The notes beneath the pieces were generated by a model. That model did no database searches and had not been told where the DNA came from. It worked only from the letters and a program-made list of their open reading frames with translations. DNA of 25,187 nucleotides from Aquimonas sp046318115 (GTDB lineage: Bacteria > Pseudomonadota > Gammaproteobacteria > Xanthomonadales > Xanthomonadaceae), in contig JBKCVA010000167.1 in the NCBI GenBank assembly GCA_046318115.1, forward strand, positions 1-25,187, in the 5' to 3' direction. The translations under genes were made by a program, and so were the position numbers. Positions 1 to 8,908 of the stretch are shown here, in pieces. Position 1 is the stretch's first letter. The number at the start of each line of letters is the position of its first letter.

Positions 1-1117
1 TCGCACCGCTGCGACCCGCAGCGGTCACCGGCGCGCCCGGCGCCAGGAGGTCCGTGGTGGTGCTGAGATTGGAGAAGCAGGTCACCTGATCCGCCGCGGT
101 GGTGGCCGCCGTACAGACGCTGCCGAAGCCCGCGCTGCCCACATTCGCGTCGTAGACCGCACCGATCGCCAGCGCCGAAGCCACGCAGGCGGGCGCCTGC
201 ATGTCGATCGACGAGCCGTTGTTGCCGCTTGACACCGTCGCCAGCACGCCGAGCCCGCGCAGGTTGTTGATGACCGTAGCGAACGCTTGGGTGAAGCTGG
301 CCGCGGCGTCGCAGTTCCCCTGGAAGCGCGCGCCGGTGCCCAAGCTGGCATTGATCACGGTCGCGTCCGGATGATTCACACGCACCCAGTCGTACGCCGC
401 GATCACGTCGGACGAACAGCAGAAGTTGTTGTTCTGGTCGAGCACGCGAACCGCGACGATGCTGGCGCCTGAGGCCACGCCGCGCGGGACGCCACTGACT
501 CCAGCAGCCCCCACGGCGATGCCGCCGACATTGGTGCCATGCCCGTGCGCATCCAGCGCCGCCCCCGGCCCAAGCTGCGTGGCCTGGCCGTTCGGGCAGC
601 AGGTGGTGCAGAAGCAGGCCTCGTCGACGATACGCCCGGCGAAGCTCAGGTGATCCAGCCGCAGGCCGCTGTCGATGATCACCACCTTGCGCCCGCTGCC
701 ATCCAGCCCAGCGAGCTGGACCGGCTGCACCTGCGCCAGCGGGATTGACTCCAGCAGCCCGCCGCTGCCGCCCACATCGAGGCCCAGACGAATGCCTGCC
801 TTGGCGCGACGCAGGCGCTCCACATCTTCCACGTTCACGTCGGCGGCGAACGCCGGCAGGGTCTCGAAGCGGCGCCGGATCTTGGGTTCCAGCGCCGGGT
901 GCGCGGTGAGCAGATCGGCGACGGCCGCCTTGGCCGAGGCGCTGTCCCGGTGCGCTTCCGGGGTCTCGATCCACACCAGCACGCGCACGCTGTCGGTGCT
1001 GCGCAGCGCCTGCTCGAGGTCGGGGTCGATCTCCACGGCCGCCGCGATGGCAGGGGCAAGGCCGGCAAGCAGCGCCAGCATGGCCAGTTGGAACAGACGG
1101 CATTGACGTATGCGCAT
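1..1117 (-). CDS. S8 subtilisin-like serine protease, C-terminus beyond left edge
   Basis: The reading frame is open from an ATG at 1117-1115 to the left edge (372 codons). It begins with a signal peptide (MRIRQCRLFQLAMLALLAGL, then AxA sites). Subtilase landmarks appear in order: the Asp motif VVIIDSG near residue 148, the His motif DAHGHGTNVGG near 184, the oxyanion-Asn region (VSSGNNGSS), and the LLAPGAPVTAA strand that normally comes just before the catalytic GTS motif. That Ser motif would lie just outside the window. The family cleaves proteins outside the cell after propeptide removal; a short N-terminal region at residues 25-135 probably acts as propeptide. The start is supported by GGGAGAG about 7 nt upstream. 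The gene lies downstream of the giant S8 protease on the same strand but is separated from it by a terminator, so it probably has its own promoter. Family assignment is secure; substrate is unknown. Confidence 0.9.
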   Translation of the reverse strand, partial: MRIRQCRLFQLAMLALLAGLAPAIAAAVEIDPDLEQALRSTDSVRVLVWIETPEAHRDSASAKAAVADLLTAHPALEPKIRRRFETLPAFAADVNVEDVERLRRAKAGIRLGLDVGGSGGLLESIPLAQVQPVQLAGLDGSGRKVVIIDSGLRLDHLSFAGRIVDEACFCTTCCPNGQATQLGPGAALDAHGHGTNVGGIAVGAAGVSGVPRGVASGASIVAVRVLDQNNNFCCSSDVIAAYDWVRVNHPDATVINASLGTGARFQGNCDAAASFTQAFATVINNLRGLGVLATVSSGNNGSSIDMQAPACVASALAIGAVYDANVGSAGFGSVCTAATTAADQVTCFSNLSTTTDLLAPGAPVTAAGRSGA

Positions 1118-1150
1118 GATCGCTCTCCCGAAGCACGACGGCGGTGGCAG

Positions 1151-1189
1151 AAGGAAAAGGGGACACGCCGCCGAACGCGGCATGTCCCC
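1151..1189 (-). terminator. Intrinsic terminator of the giant S8 protease gene
   Basis: Arms 1159-1171 and 1177-1189 pair (GGGGACA with TGTCCCC, one C/A mismatch, then GCCGC with GCGGC) around the 5-nt loop CGAAC. Read on the minus strand the hairpin is followed by TTTTCCTT. It lies 88 nt past the stop codon at 1277, so it ends transcription of the 1277-7144 gene before the next S8 gene. Confidence 0.75.
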
Positions 1190-1276
1190 GTTGCGTCGCT
1201 ACCGCCTCGTGCTCACCCGGCGTCGGGCGAGCGCGAGACGGAAGCGGTTGCATTCACAGCAGTGGAAGACGCGAAC

Positions 1277-4200
1277 TCATCCTTGACGAAACATCGTCCG
1301 CTGACCGACTCCCACGGCCACCACCAGCGTGATGAGCAGCAGCAGCGCCCAACGGTCGGTGCTCGGCACCACCGCCGGGCGCGCCTGCACGGCCGTGACC
1401 TGCGGCTGGGTGGTCGTGGCAGCGATGCCCGCCGTGCTTGCGGTCAGGGTGACCACGCCGGTCGAGTTCAAGCGGCAGCCGACGAACTGGGCGACACCCG
1501 CCACCGGCGTCACCGGATTCGAGGTGCAGACGAGCGGGCCCGTGCCACTGGCCAGCGCCAGCGTGATCGGCGTTGTCGTTGCCGTGACCACGTTGCCGAA
1601 GGCGTCCTGGATCGACACGGCCGGCTGCTGCGGCCAGGCGACACCCACGTTGACCTGGGCGGACGGCAGCGCCGTGAACACCAGTCGATCCGGCACGCCG
1701 GCGCCGATGACCACGCTGGGCGCGGTGACAGCACTGCCCAAACCTGGCGCACTGGCGCTCAGGGTCACCGTGCCGGCGGTGTTGATGCGGCAGCCGCTGA
1801 AGCTGGCCACGCCCGCCACCGCGGTGACCGGATTGGCGTCACAGACCAGCGGGCCGGTACCGGAGGCCAAGGACAGGGTCACGGTCGCGGCACCGGTGCT
1901 CACCGGGTTGCCGAAGGCATCTTCGACCCGCACCACCGGCTGCTGCAGCCAGGCTTGACCCGCCTGGGCGGTGCTGGAGGGCGCCACCGAGAAGGCCAGC
2001 CGGTTCGCACCCGCAGCCGAGATCACGATCTGCGGCGTGCTGGTGGCCGCAGCGATGCTGCCGCTGCTTGCATTCACGGTCACCGTGCCGGCGGTATCGA
2101 TGCGACAACCGCTGAAGGCGGCGATGCCCGCGCTGGGCGTCACGCTGTTGGCCGCACAGACGAGCGCACCACTGCCTGAGGCCAGCGACAGCGTGACCGG
2201 CGCGGTCGCCGTCGTCGCCAGATTGCCGAAGGCATCCAGCACGCGCAGCTGCGGCTGCACGGCGAAGGCCACGCCGGCCGTGGCCGTGGCCGAGGGCGGC
2301 GGCGCGAACTCGAGCCGGCTGGGCGCTGCCGCGCTGACCACCACCTGCGGCGTGCTGGTGGCGTTCGCGATGCTGCCCGCGCTGGCATCGAGGGTGAGCG
2401 TGCCCGCGGTGTCGACGCGACAGCCGGCGAAGTTCGCCACGCCCGCCACCGGGGTGACCGGATTGGTGGCGCACTGGAGCGGGCCGGTGCCGGTGGCGAT
2501 GCGCAGGGTGATCGGCGTCGTCGCGTCGGTGACCACGTTGTTGAACGCGTCCTGCAGGGCGATCGAGGCCTGCACGGCGAAGGCCTGACCGGCCGTCGCG
2601 GTCGCCGAGGGCGGCGTGGCGAACACCAGACGCGTGGCCGCGGCCGCCGCGATGACCACCTGCGGCTGCGTCGTCGAGCCGGTGATGCCCGGCGCCGAGG
2701 CGTTCAGCGTCACCGTGCCGGCGGTGTTGATGCGACAGCCGCTGAAGCTGGCCACGCCCGCCACCGCCGCCACCGTGTTGGCGCTGCAGCTGATCGGGCC
2801 GCTGCCGCTGGCCAGACCCAGGGTGATGTCAATCGGCTTGTCGGTGACCGGATTGCCGAACGCGTCCTCGACCCGCACCACCGGCTGCACCGCGAAGACC
2901 ACGCCAGCCGTCGCCGTTGGCGAGGGCGCGGTGGTGAACACCAGACGCGTCGGCGGGCCGCGGGTGATCAGCACGGCGGGGTTGGTGGTGGTGTTGGCGA
3001 TGCCGCTGGTGCTGGCGCCGAGCGTGATCGAGCCGATCGCATCGACCCGACAGCCGCTGAAGCTGGCGACGCCCTTCACCGGCACTACCGGATTGGTGTC
3101 GCAGCTCAGGGTTCCGGCGCCAGAAGCGAGGAACAGCGTCACGGGGGCGGTCGCATCCAGCGCGACATTGCCCAGGGCATCGCGCAGAGTGATCGCCGGC
3201 TGCGGCATCCACGGCATGCCAACCGTCGCCGTGGCCGGCGGCGAAGTGCTGAACTCGAGCTGGGTGGGCGTGGCGGCCGCCACCACGCTGCTGGGCTGGC
3301 TGGTCGCCGAAGCAATGCCCGCCATCGATGCATCCAGCGTCACCGTGCCGGCACGATTCAGCCGGCAGCCGCTGAAGCTGGCCACACCGGCCACGGCATT
3401 GACCGGGTTGGCATCGCAGCTCAGCACGCCGCTGCCGCTGGCCAGCCGCAGGGTCACGGCCGCGGTGGCGTCATCCGCCAGGTTGCCGAAGCTGTCTTCG
3501 ATGCGCACGGTGGGCTGCACAGTGATCGCCTGCCCCGCCGTGGCCGTCGCCGAGGGCGCCGGCGCAAAGGACAAGCGCGCCGGCGGGCCCGGGCGGACCA
3601 CCACCTGCGGATTGGTGAGGCTGTTGGTCGCGCCGCCCGACACCGCGCGCAGCGTGACCGTGCCCACGCTGCCGACGCGGCAGCCGCTGAAGCTGGCCAC
3701 GCCGTTCACCGGGGTTACCGGATTCGCGTCGCAGGTCAGAGGGCCGGCACCGCTGGCGAGTTCGAGGGTCACGGGCAGGGTGTAGCCGGTCAGGGTCATG
3801 CCCGCCCCGTCCTGCACGGTGATCGTCGGCTGCACCGCAAAGGCCTGCGCGACGGTGGCCGTTGCAGAAGGGTCGGTGCTGAAGGCCAGCCGGGCCGGCT
3901 CGACCGTCAGATTGATCGCCGAGGCCACGCGCGGCGCCAGCGGGTCATTGGTCGTGAAGCAGGCGGCGCCGATGTAGCTGCCCGCAGCGGTCGGACCCAG
4001 CGGCACGCTGACCTGCGTCTGCTGCAGGCGATCGACGTTGCCGCTGTCCGGCGTCGCTTCACCCACCCACGGCGCGGTGCAGTCCACTTCGCCGCGCACG
4101 CGCATCGTCAGCCCGGGCAGCGTGGGGTTCGCATTCCAGTTGCCGGTGCCGTTGGTGGCCACAGTGATCGAGGCGAAACCGGGGTTGCCGTTGGTGTCGT

Positions 4201-7144
4201 TGGAGCCGTACCAGGCGAAGCGGTTGGCGAAGGTGCCGCGGGTATTGACCAGCACCCAGTAGCGGCCAGGGGGCAGGTTGACGTTCTGGCCTGCGGCAAC
4301 CAGATCGAGCGCGATGGTGTTGGCGCCGACCGTGCTCACGCCAGGGCCGGTGGGCGTTGAGGTGAAGGTCCAGACCGCCGCCGCGGGATTGGTCTGGGGA
4401 TTGCCCGCGGGAAGGCCGCCGGCATCGGGGTAGAGGCTCCAGGTCAGATTGGTGGCCGCGGCCGTGAGCGGCTGGTTGGAAACCACGAAGCCATCGACCT
4501 GGATCGAGCGTAACCGTGTCGGTCCACCGAGCACGATATCGTCGGCCGCGAACTGGGCCTGGCTGCCGGCAGTTGCGGGATCGGTGTAGACGGTGGAGCG
4601 GAAGCCGCTGGCGATGCCCTGGCTGCTTGAGTTGGCGACGCCAACCACGCCGACGCCGGTGCGATCCGCGTCGAAGCTGAGCGGGAAGCCGCCTTCGTTG
4701 CGCAGCGTGACGTTCACCGCCCCCGTCGTTCCCTCGACGATCGTGGCCGCCTGCGCGTTCGGAGTGAGGCTCATCCGCGGCGGCGGCACCGAGACCGAGA
4801 TCGGCAGATTGAGATCGTCGGTGGCGCTGCCGCCGACACGCCGCAGCTCAAGCCAGCCGTGGCGATGGACGCCATCGAACGGAATCGCGCTGCTGTTGAT
4901 GGTGATGGTCAGATCGACCGTCGCCCCGGCCGCCACGCTGAAGCTCGCCGGCGACACCGTGCCGGTCAGGCCGGCCACCGCCGCGGTCCAGTCGACGCTG
5001 CTCGTGCCGGTATTGCGGAAGCGACGCACGAACTGGCACTGGTTGATGCAGAAGCGCTCGCCCATGCTGGCGAGGTTGAGCGTGCTGGGATCACCGCCGG
5101 TGGCCGGGTTGGCCGCCTGGAAGGCCGCAAAGCTTTCGTCCAGCACCAGGCCGGCGTTGGCGGCGAGGTTTACCCGCACGCGGCCAGCGCCCATGTCGAA
5201 GGGCGAAGCGGGGCTGCCATCTTCACGCAGCACACCGCGGAAGCCGGTCATCTGCAGCGCAGACTTCAGCTCGGGCACGGTCCAGGTCGGACGCAGCTGG
5301 CGCAGCAGCAGGGCCGCGCCGGCCTGGTGCGGGGACGACATCGAGGTGCCGCTGATGATCTCGACCAGGTTCTCGCTGCCGGTGAGGGCAGTGCCCGCAT
5401 AGGCCGCCAGAATCTGCGAGCCCGGTGCGGTCACATCGGGCTTGACCAGATCGAACTCGCCGGCCGGTCCGCGCGAACTGAAGGCCGCCAGCTGGTCCGG
5501 CGTGTTCGTCTGTGCGACCGGCGGGAACGGAATCGCAGCCGTCGCCGTGGCAGGGTTGGCCTGCCCGAAGTTGCGCAGGGCGTTGCCGTCCACCTGCGTC
5601 ACCGAGAACACCGGAATGCTCGTGCCCGGCACCGAAGGCGCGATGATGCCGGCCGCGTTGTTGGCGAGAATCATCGCCACCGCGCCGGCCGCCGCCGCGT
5701 TGTTGGCCTTGATCGCGAAGCTGCAGGTGCCGCGCCGGATCACAGCGATGGCGCCGGCAAAGGTGTTCGCCGGATAGGCAGCGCAGCCGTCGGAAGCCGT
5801 GTCGATGCCGGCGCTGATGCGCAGCGGCGTGGTGCCGGGAATGGTGGCGTTGAAGGCCACGCCGCCGGAGCCGGGCGTGAGCAGGAGCGTCGCCAGCGCC
5901 GTGGGCACCGGTGCAGGCCCGGTCACGTTCATCGTCTGCTGGAAGGCGCCGCGACCGTGCTGCGCCGCCGCCGTGCTGGACACCCAGGGTTCCAGATGGC
6001 CCATCGTGTTCGGGCCGGGGCCCGAGTTGCCGGCCGAGGCGGCCACATAGATGCCGGCATCCACGGCCCCGAGGAAGGCCAGCGAAGACGGGTCAGCCCA
6101 GGGCTGCTCGCCGCCGCCGATCGAGTAGTTGATGACATCGACGATGCCGTCGGCGACGGCCTGGTTGATCGAAGCCACCGTCGACGAACTCGGGCAGCGC
6201 CCAAGCCCGGTGGAGATCTCGGTGTAGCAGGCGTCGTAGGCGATGATCGTGGCGTGCGGCGCAACGCCGGCGATGCGCACCGTGTTGCCCACGTACTGCG
6301 CGTCGCGGCGATTGCCCGCGGCGGTCGAAGCAACATGGGTGCCGTGGCCGTTGGTGTCGCCGAAGCCGGGCTCCTCGCGCTGGTTGGGCGCGGTGCAGAT
6401 GTTGGCCGGGGCACCGCAGACGAAGTCGTAGCCGCCGATCAGCTTGGCATTGCAGCGGCCTTCATCGACGCCACCAGGCCCACAGGTGCCGAGGTAGTTG
6501 CCGTCGCCCAGCGGGTTCACGTGTGTGTAGCCGTCGACCGGGCCGACCGCTGCGAACGAGGGGCTGCCCCAGTTGATGCCGGAGTCGATCACGGCGATCA
6601 CCTGGCCCTCGCCCTGCGCCGGGCCGCTGGATCCCGGGTTGGTGCCGTTCCAGATCGGCTCGGCGCCGATCAGGGCCGGGCCGACGTCGGTATGCAGGTC
6701 GAGCAGGCGCTCGGGGCTGAGCAGGCGCACCTCGGGCAGGTCGGCGACCCGTTTGGCGTCCTCGGGCGACAGCTCGACGACCAGCGCATTGATGGCGTGC
6801 TGCATACGCATCGACACCTGCGGGCTGCGGCCAAGCAGCCCGCCCAGCTTGGACTCGAAGGCGCGCTGCTGATCGCGCAGATACTCGACATAGGCCTGCG
6901 AGGCAGGGCCCCGAGCGTTGAGTCGCTCGGACCCGGCGGTCCGCTCGGGAGCCGCGAGAGCAGGCTTGCCGCCGCGATAGCTGGCCAGCGGGGGCTCTTT
7001 CAGCACCACGATGTAGCGGCCGGACCCGGCGATCTCGACGGTCGACTTCTGGAACTCCTCTCGGCCGTCGGCCGGGGCCGGCGCTGCCGCGGCCGCGACG
7101 GGCAGCGCCAACGCCAGCGCCAGCGCGGAACACATCACACCCAC
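1277..7144 (-). CDS. Giant secreted S8 subtilase with PA insert, eight Ig-like repeats and IPTL-CTERM-like anchor
   Basis: The 1955-residue product is an exported serine protease. Seen in order: a hydrophobic signal (residues 4-22), an I9-type propeptide (about 40-160; RYIVVLKEPPL), and an S8 domain with Asp187 (VIAVIDSG), His267 (NGHGTHVAS), Asn373 (SAGNSGPG) and Ser601 (SGTSMSSPH). A PA-like domain sits inside it at about 418-530. A Fn3-like stretch (about 690-800) and a jelly-roll-like segment (about 830-1040) follow, then eight tandem units of 105 residues from Arg1085 to about 1924. Each unit carries two cysteines 17 positions apart (C-x16-C). The tail PSTDRWALLLL plus a hydrophobic helix and an Arg-containing end resembles IPTL-CTERM sorting signals. 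The annotated start is GTG 7144; GTG 7138 and ATG 7135 are alternatives. No basic n-region is present in this frame, and a better start lies in another frame (see findings). Known for the family: extracellular proteolysis. Inferred: surface display with the repeats as a stalk. Confidence 0.93.
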   Translation of the reverse strand: MGVMCSALALALALPVAAAAAPAPADGREEFQKSTVEIAGSGRYIVVLKEPPLASYRGGKPALAAPERTAGSERLNARGPASQAYVEYLRDQQRAFESKLGGLLGRSPQVSMRMQHAINALVVELSPEDAKRVADLPEVRLLSPERLLDLHTDVGPALIGAEPIWNGTNPGSSGPAQGEGQVIAVIDSGINWGSPSFAAVGPVDGYTHVNPLGDGNYLGTCGPGGVDEGRCNAKLIGGYDFVCGAPANICTAPNQREEPGFGDTNGHGTHVASTAAGNRRDAQYVGNTVRIAGVAPHATIIAYDACYTEISTGLGRCPSSSTVASINQAVADGIVDVINYSIGGGEQPWADPSSLAFLGAVDAGIYVAASAGNSGPGPNTMGHLEPWVSSTAAAQHGRGAFQQTMNVTGPAPVPTALATLLLTPGSGGVAFNATIPGTTPLRISAGIDTASDGCAAYPANTFAGAIAVIRRGTCSFAIKANNAAAAGAVAMILANNAAGIIAPSVPGTSIPVFSVTQVDGNALRNFGQANPATATAAIPFPPVAQTNTPDQLAAFSSRGPAGEFDLVKPDVTAPGSQILAAYAGTALTGSENLVEIISGTSMSSPHQAGAALLLRQLRPTWTVPELKSALQMTGFRGVLREDGSPASPFDMGAGRVRVNLAANAGLVLDESFAAFQAANPATGGDPSTLNLASMGERFCINQCQFVRRFRNTGTSSVDWTAAVAGLTGTVSPASFSVAAGATVDLTITINSSAIPFDGVHRHGWLELRRVGGSATDDLNLPISVSVPPPRMSLTPNAQAATIVEGTTGAVNVTLRNEGGFPLSFDADRTGVGVVGVANSSSQGIASGFRSTVYTDPATAGSQAQFAADDIVLGGPTRLRSIQVDGFVVSNQPLTAAATNLTWSLYPDAGGLPAGNPQTNPAAAVWTFTSTPTGPGVSTVGANTIALDLVAAGQNVNLPPGRYWVLVNTRGTFANRFAWYGSNDTNGNPGFASITVATNGTGNWNANPTLPGLTMRVRGEVDCTAPWVGEATPDSGNVDRLQQTQVSVPLGPTAAGSYIGAACFTTNDPLAPRVASAINLTVEPARLAFSTDPSATATVAQAFAVQPTITVQDGAGMTLTGYTLPVTLELASGAGPLTCDANPVTPVNGVASFSGCRVGSVGTVTLRAVSGGATNSLTNPQVVVRPGPPARLSFAPAPSATATAGQAITVQPTVRIEDSFGNLADDATAAVTLRLASGSGVLSCDANPVNAVAGVASFSGCRLNRAGTVTLDASMAGIASATSQPSSVVAAATPTQLEFSTSPPATATVGMPWMPQPAITLRDALGNVALDATAPVTLFLASGAGTLSCDTNPVVPVKGVASFSGCRVDAIGSITLGASTSGIANTTTNPAVLITRGPPTRLVFTTAPSPTATAGVVFAVQPVVRVEDAFGNPVTDKPIDITLGLASGSGPISCSANTVAAVAGVASFSGCRINTAGTVTLNASAPGITGSTTQPQVVIAAAAATRLVFATPPSATATAGQAFAVQASIALQDAFNNVVTDATTPITLRIATGTGPLQCATNPVTPVAGVANFAGCRVDTAGTLTLDASAGSIANATSTPQVVVSAAAPSRLEFAPPPSATATAGVAFAVQPQLRVLDAFGNLATTATAPVTLSLASGSGALVCAANSVTPSAGIAAFSGCRIDTAGTVTVNASSGSIAAATSTPQIVISAAGANRLAFSVAPSSTAQAGQAWLQQPVVRVEDAFGNPVSTGAATVTLSLASGTGPLVCDANPVTAVAGVASFSGCRINTAGTVTLSASAPGLGSAVTAPSVVIGAGVPDRLVFTALPSAQVNVGVAWPQQPAVSIQDAFGNVVTATTTPITLALASGTGPLVCTSNPVTPVAGVAQFVGCRLNSTGVVTLTASTAGIAATTTQPQVTAVQARPAVVPSTDRWALLLLITLVVAVGVGQRTMFRQG
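1373..3892 (-). repeat. Eight tandem 315-bp units inside the S8 protease gene
   Basis: A CAGCCG-like core (plus-strand reading of the conserved GCR motif) starts at 1476, 1791, 2106, 2421, 2736, 3051, 3366 and 3681. Every interval is exactly 315 bp, or 105 codons. Each unit encodes the pattern (R/Q)LxFxxxPS, then a DAFGN-like motif, then C-x16-C. The units have diverged in sequence but not in length. The array is coding; it is not an intergenic repeat array. Confidence 0.92.
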
Positions 7145-7176
7145 CGCCCAGCGCGCGCCCGCTCCTCGATTCTCAT
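7133..7176 (-). other. Out-of-frame mini-ORF over the S8 signal peptide start
   Basis: ATG at 7176-7174 has a strong Shine-Dalgarno sequence (AAAGGGG, about 5 nt spacing) and encodes MRIEERARAGRWV, ending in TGA at 7137-7135. That TGA overlaps the in-frame ATG at 7135-7133 (TGATG). The mini-ORF supplies the basic n-region that the S8 signal peptide lacks. It is either a frameshifted true N-terminus or a coupled leader ORF. Confidence 0.5.
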
Positions 7177-7335
7177 GGCCACCCCTTTCACGTTCGACGG
7201 CCCCCTCGACCGTCCAAGTGTGCGCATGCTCTCACTCCGCGGGCGGGCCGGGAAGCACGCCGGCTGGGACAGGCGCCCCCGGTTTCGGCCACCCTAACGA
7301 CCCCGCCCTCGCGACCGAACCTCCGATTGCCGCCC

Positions 7336-8016
7336 ATGCCTGACACGCCCGCCACCCTGCACACCGACGGCTTCACCTTGCTGCGTGGGGCCGTTCCTGC
7401 CGACTGGCTGGACGAACTGCGCACGCTGTTTGACGCCCGCGTGCTGCCCTCGCACGCCTGGCCGGTGCCGCGCGGACCGGACTGGCGGCACGCCCAGCTG
7501 GATCTGGAACCGCGCATCCAGGCCGTGTGCCGCCTGCCTGCGCTGCTGCAGACCGCCGGCGCGCTGATCGGCGGCCCGTTCTTCGTCGCCCAGGTGGAAG
7601 GCCGCGAGCCCCTGGCGGGCGGCGGCTATCAGGGCCTGCATCGCGACCTGTCCGAGCAGCGGCCCGGCGACACGGTAGGCGCGCTGGCCTTCTTCGATGA
7701 TTTCGGCCCCGACAACGGCGCCACCCGCCTGGTGCCGGGCAGCCACCGTCCCGCCTGCAACAGCGAACCCGCGGACGCCGAACAGGAAGCGCGAGCCCAG
7801 TTCATCGAAGGTCGCGCGGGCGATGTGCTGGTGTTCGACGCCGACCTGCTGCATGCCGCCAGCCTCAACCACAGCGGCGCGCGGCGACGCTCCATCCTGA
7901 TCGGCTACTTCGCCGAGCACCGTCATGCCAACCATTTGAAGACAGCCACGCTGCGCGGCGTGCGCATGCAGACGGACCAGCGCTACGACGCGGCGGGCGC
8001 CCCGCTGCCCACCTGA
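7336..8016 (+). CDS. Phytanoyl-CoA dioxygenase (PhyH)-like Fe(II)/2-oxoglutarate oxygenase
   Basis: The 226-residue protein fits the PhyH family, non-heme iron enzymes that hydroxylate a substrate while decarboxylating 2-oxoglutarate in the cytoplasm. Visible landmarks: an N-terminal DGFTLLRGAVP segment typical of the family; the iron motif HxD as His102-Asp104 (GLHRDLS); the distal iron ligand His173 (DADLLHAAS); and a basic cluster R183-R185, a likely 2-oxoglutarate contact. The strand GATRLVPGSH (about 128-137) is another family hallmark. ATG 7336 is preferred over an in-frame TTG at 7327; no convincing Shine-Dalgarno sequence is visible for either. The gene diverges from the S8 protease and converges on the sulfotransferase, with only 7 nt between their stop codons. 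The substrate cannot be read from the sequence; bacterial relatives act on small molecules or lipids. Confidence 0.88.
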   Translation: MPDTPATLHTDGFTLLRGAVPADWLDELRTLFDARVLPSHAWPVPRGPDWRHAQLDLEPRIQAVCRLPALLQTAGALIGGPFFVAQVEGREPLAGGGYQGLHRDLSEQRPGDTVGALAFFDDFGPDNGATRLVPGSHRPACNSEPADAEQEARAQFIEGRAGDVLVFDADLLHAASLNHSGARRRSILIGYFAEHRHANHLKTATLRGVRMQTDQRYDAAGAPLPT

Positions 8017-8023
8017 GGCCGAC

Positions 8024-8833
8024 TCAGCGCGCGCACACGCCTGAGCCCTGCGGCAGGTAGCGCTGCAGCAGGGCCGACGCCTCCGGACCCTCCATCGCGT
8101 AGCCCAGGGCTTGGGCGAGTTTGACGACGTCGGGGTGTTCGGCCCACGCAGCGAGGCGCTCGGGCCCTGCCAGCACCGAGGCGTGACGATCAATGCGCTG
8201 CGCGCGCAGCGCCTCAAGCCGCGGGTCCTGCGGCAGGCCGAGAAATCCAAGCAGGGCGTGCAGCCCCTCGGCCGCGAACATGTCCTCGAAGCGCAGACGC
8301 AGCCAAGGCAGAGCGCCCTCGGCTTCCAGCGCGAGCGCGAACGCATTCACCTCCAGCCAGTAGTAGAGGCTCTTCTCGAAGGGCGTCAGCGCCGGCCAGC
8401 GCGCACGGTAGGCAGGGAAGCGCACGCCGGCATCGAAGGGCGACAGCAGCACCTTTTCGGGCAGATGCGGCAGCAGCGGCGGCTGGTAGGCCTGATGCGT
8501 GAGCCAGGACAGCGCGGTCGGCAGCGGGTGCCGCACGAGATGGATGACGCGCACACGCCCGGGCAGCCGCTGCGCGATCCACGGCAGTGCACTCCAGCAC
8601 GGGTGTCCGCATTCCAGATAGGGCCGATGCGCAAGCTCTGCCTCGATCGCATCGAGATGCCGCTGCACCGCCTCCGGCGGCGTTGCGCCCGCCAAGCGCT
8701 CGCGCGGCAGGTAGCCCAGATGCAGCGGCTCGTGCTCGACCCGGAGGCGTCCTTCAAAAACCCGCCCGAGCGCCTCGGCAAGCCACTGCGTGCCGCAGCG
8801 ACCGGTCGACAGGACGAAGATGGCCTGATGCAT
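8024..8833 (-). CDS. Sulfotransferase-family protein
   Basis: The 269-residue product begins almost directly with the 5'-phosphosulfate loop STGRCGTQWL (residues 9-18). The 3'-phosphate-binding segment RVIHLVRHPLPTALSW follows at about 100-115. These are the two PAPS-binding elements of the Sulfotransfer superfamily, which moves sulfate from PAPS to an acceptor. I chose ATG 8833 because it puts the P-loop at its usual N-terminal position. ATG 8863 would add ten residues (MGPARRVDDS), and neither start has a strong Shine-Dalgarno. The gene lies 75 nt downstream of the patatin-like gene on the same strand, so they may share a transcript. The acceptor is unknown. Some bacterial members of the superfamily are only loosely related to true sulfotransferases. 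Confidence 0.82.
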   Translation of the reverse strand: MHQAIFVLSTGRCGTQWLAEALGRVFEGRLRVEHEPLHLGYLPRERLAGATPPEAVQRHLDAIEAELAHRPYLECGHPCWSALPWIAQRLPGRVRVIHLVRHPLPTALSWLTHQAYQPPLLPHLPEKVLLSPFDAGVRFPAYRARWPALTPFEKSLYYWLEVNAFALALEAEGALPWLRLRFEDMFAAEGLHALLGFLGLPQDPRLEALRAQRIDRHASVLAGPERLAAWAEHPDVVKLAQALGYAMEGPEASALLQRYLPQGSGVCAR

Positions 8834-8908
8834 GGAATCGTCGACTCGCCTCGCTGGGCCCATGATTGTGCGGGATGGGCCGGGCGCCCAGGGCCTCCAC
8901 GCAGACGC

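Noticed and set aside
1373..3892. Evenly spaced repeats that could suggest a CRISPR-like array
   Set aside because: The units are 315 bp, diverged, and in one coding frame with conserved residues; no short identical repeats with unique spacers.
4859..7297. Very long plus-strand open frame (812 codons) opposite the S8 protease
   Set aside because: It is antisense to a clear catalytic domain and is Arg/Gly/His-rich, as expected for a high-GC shadow frame.
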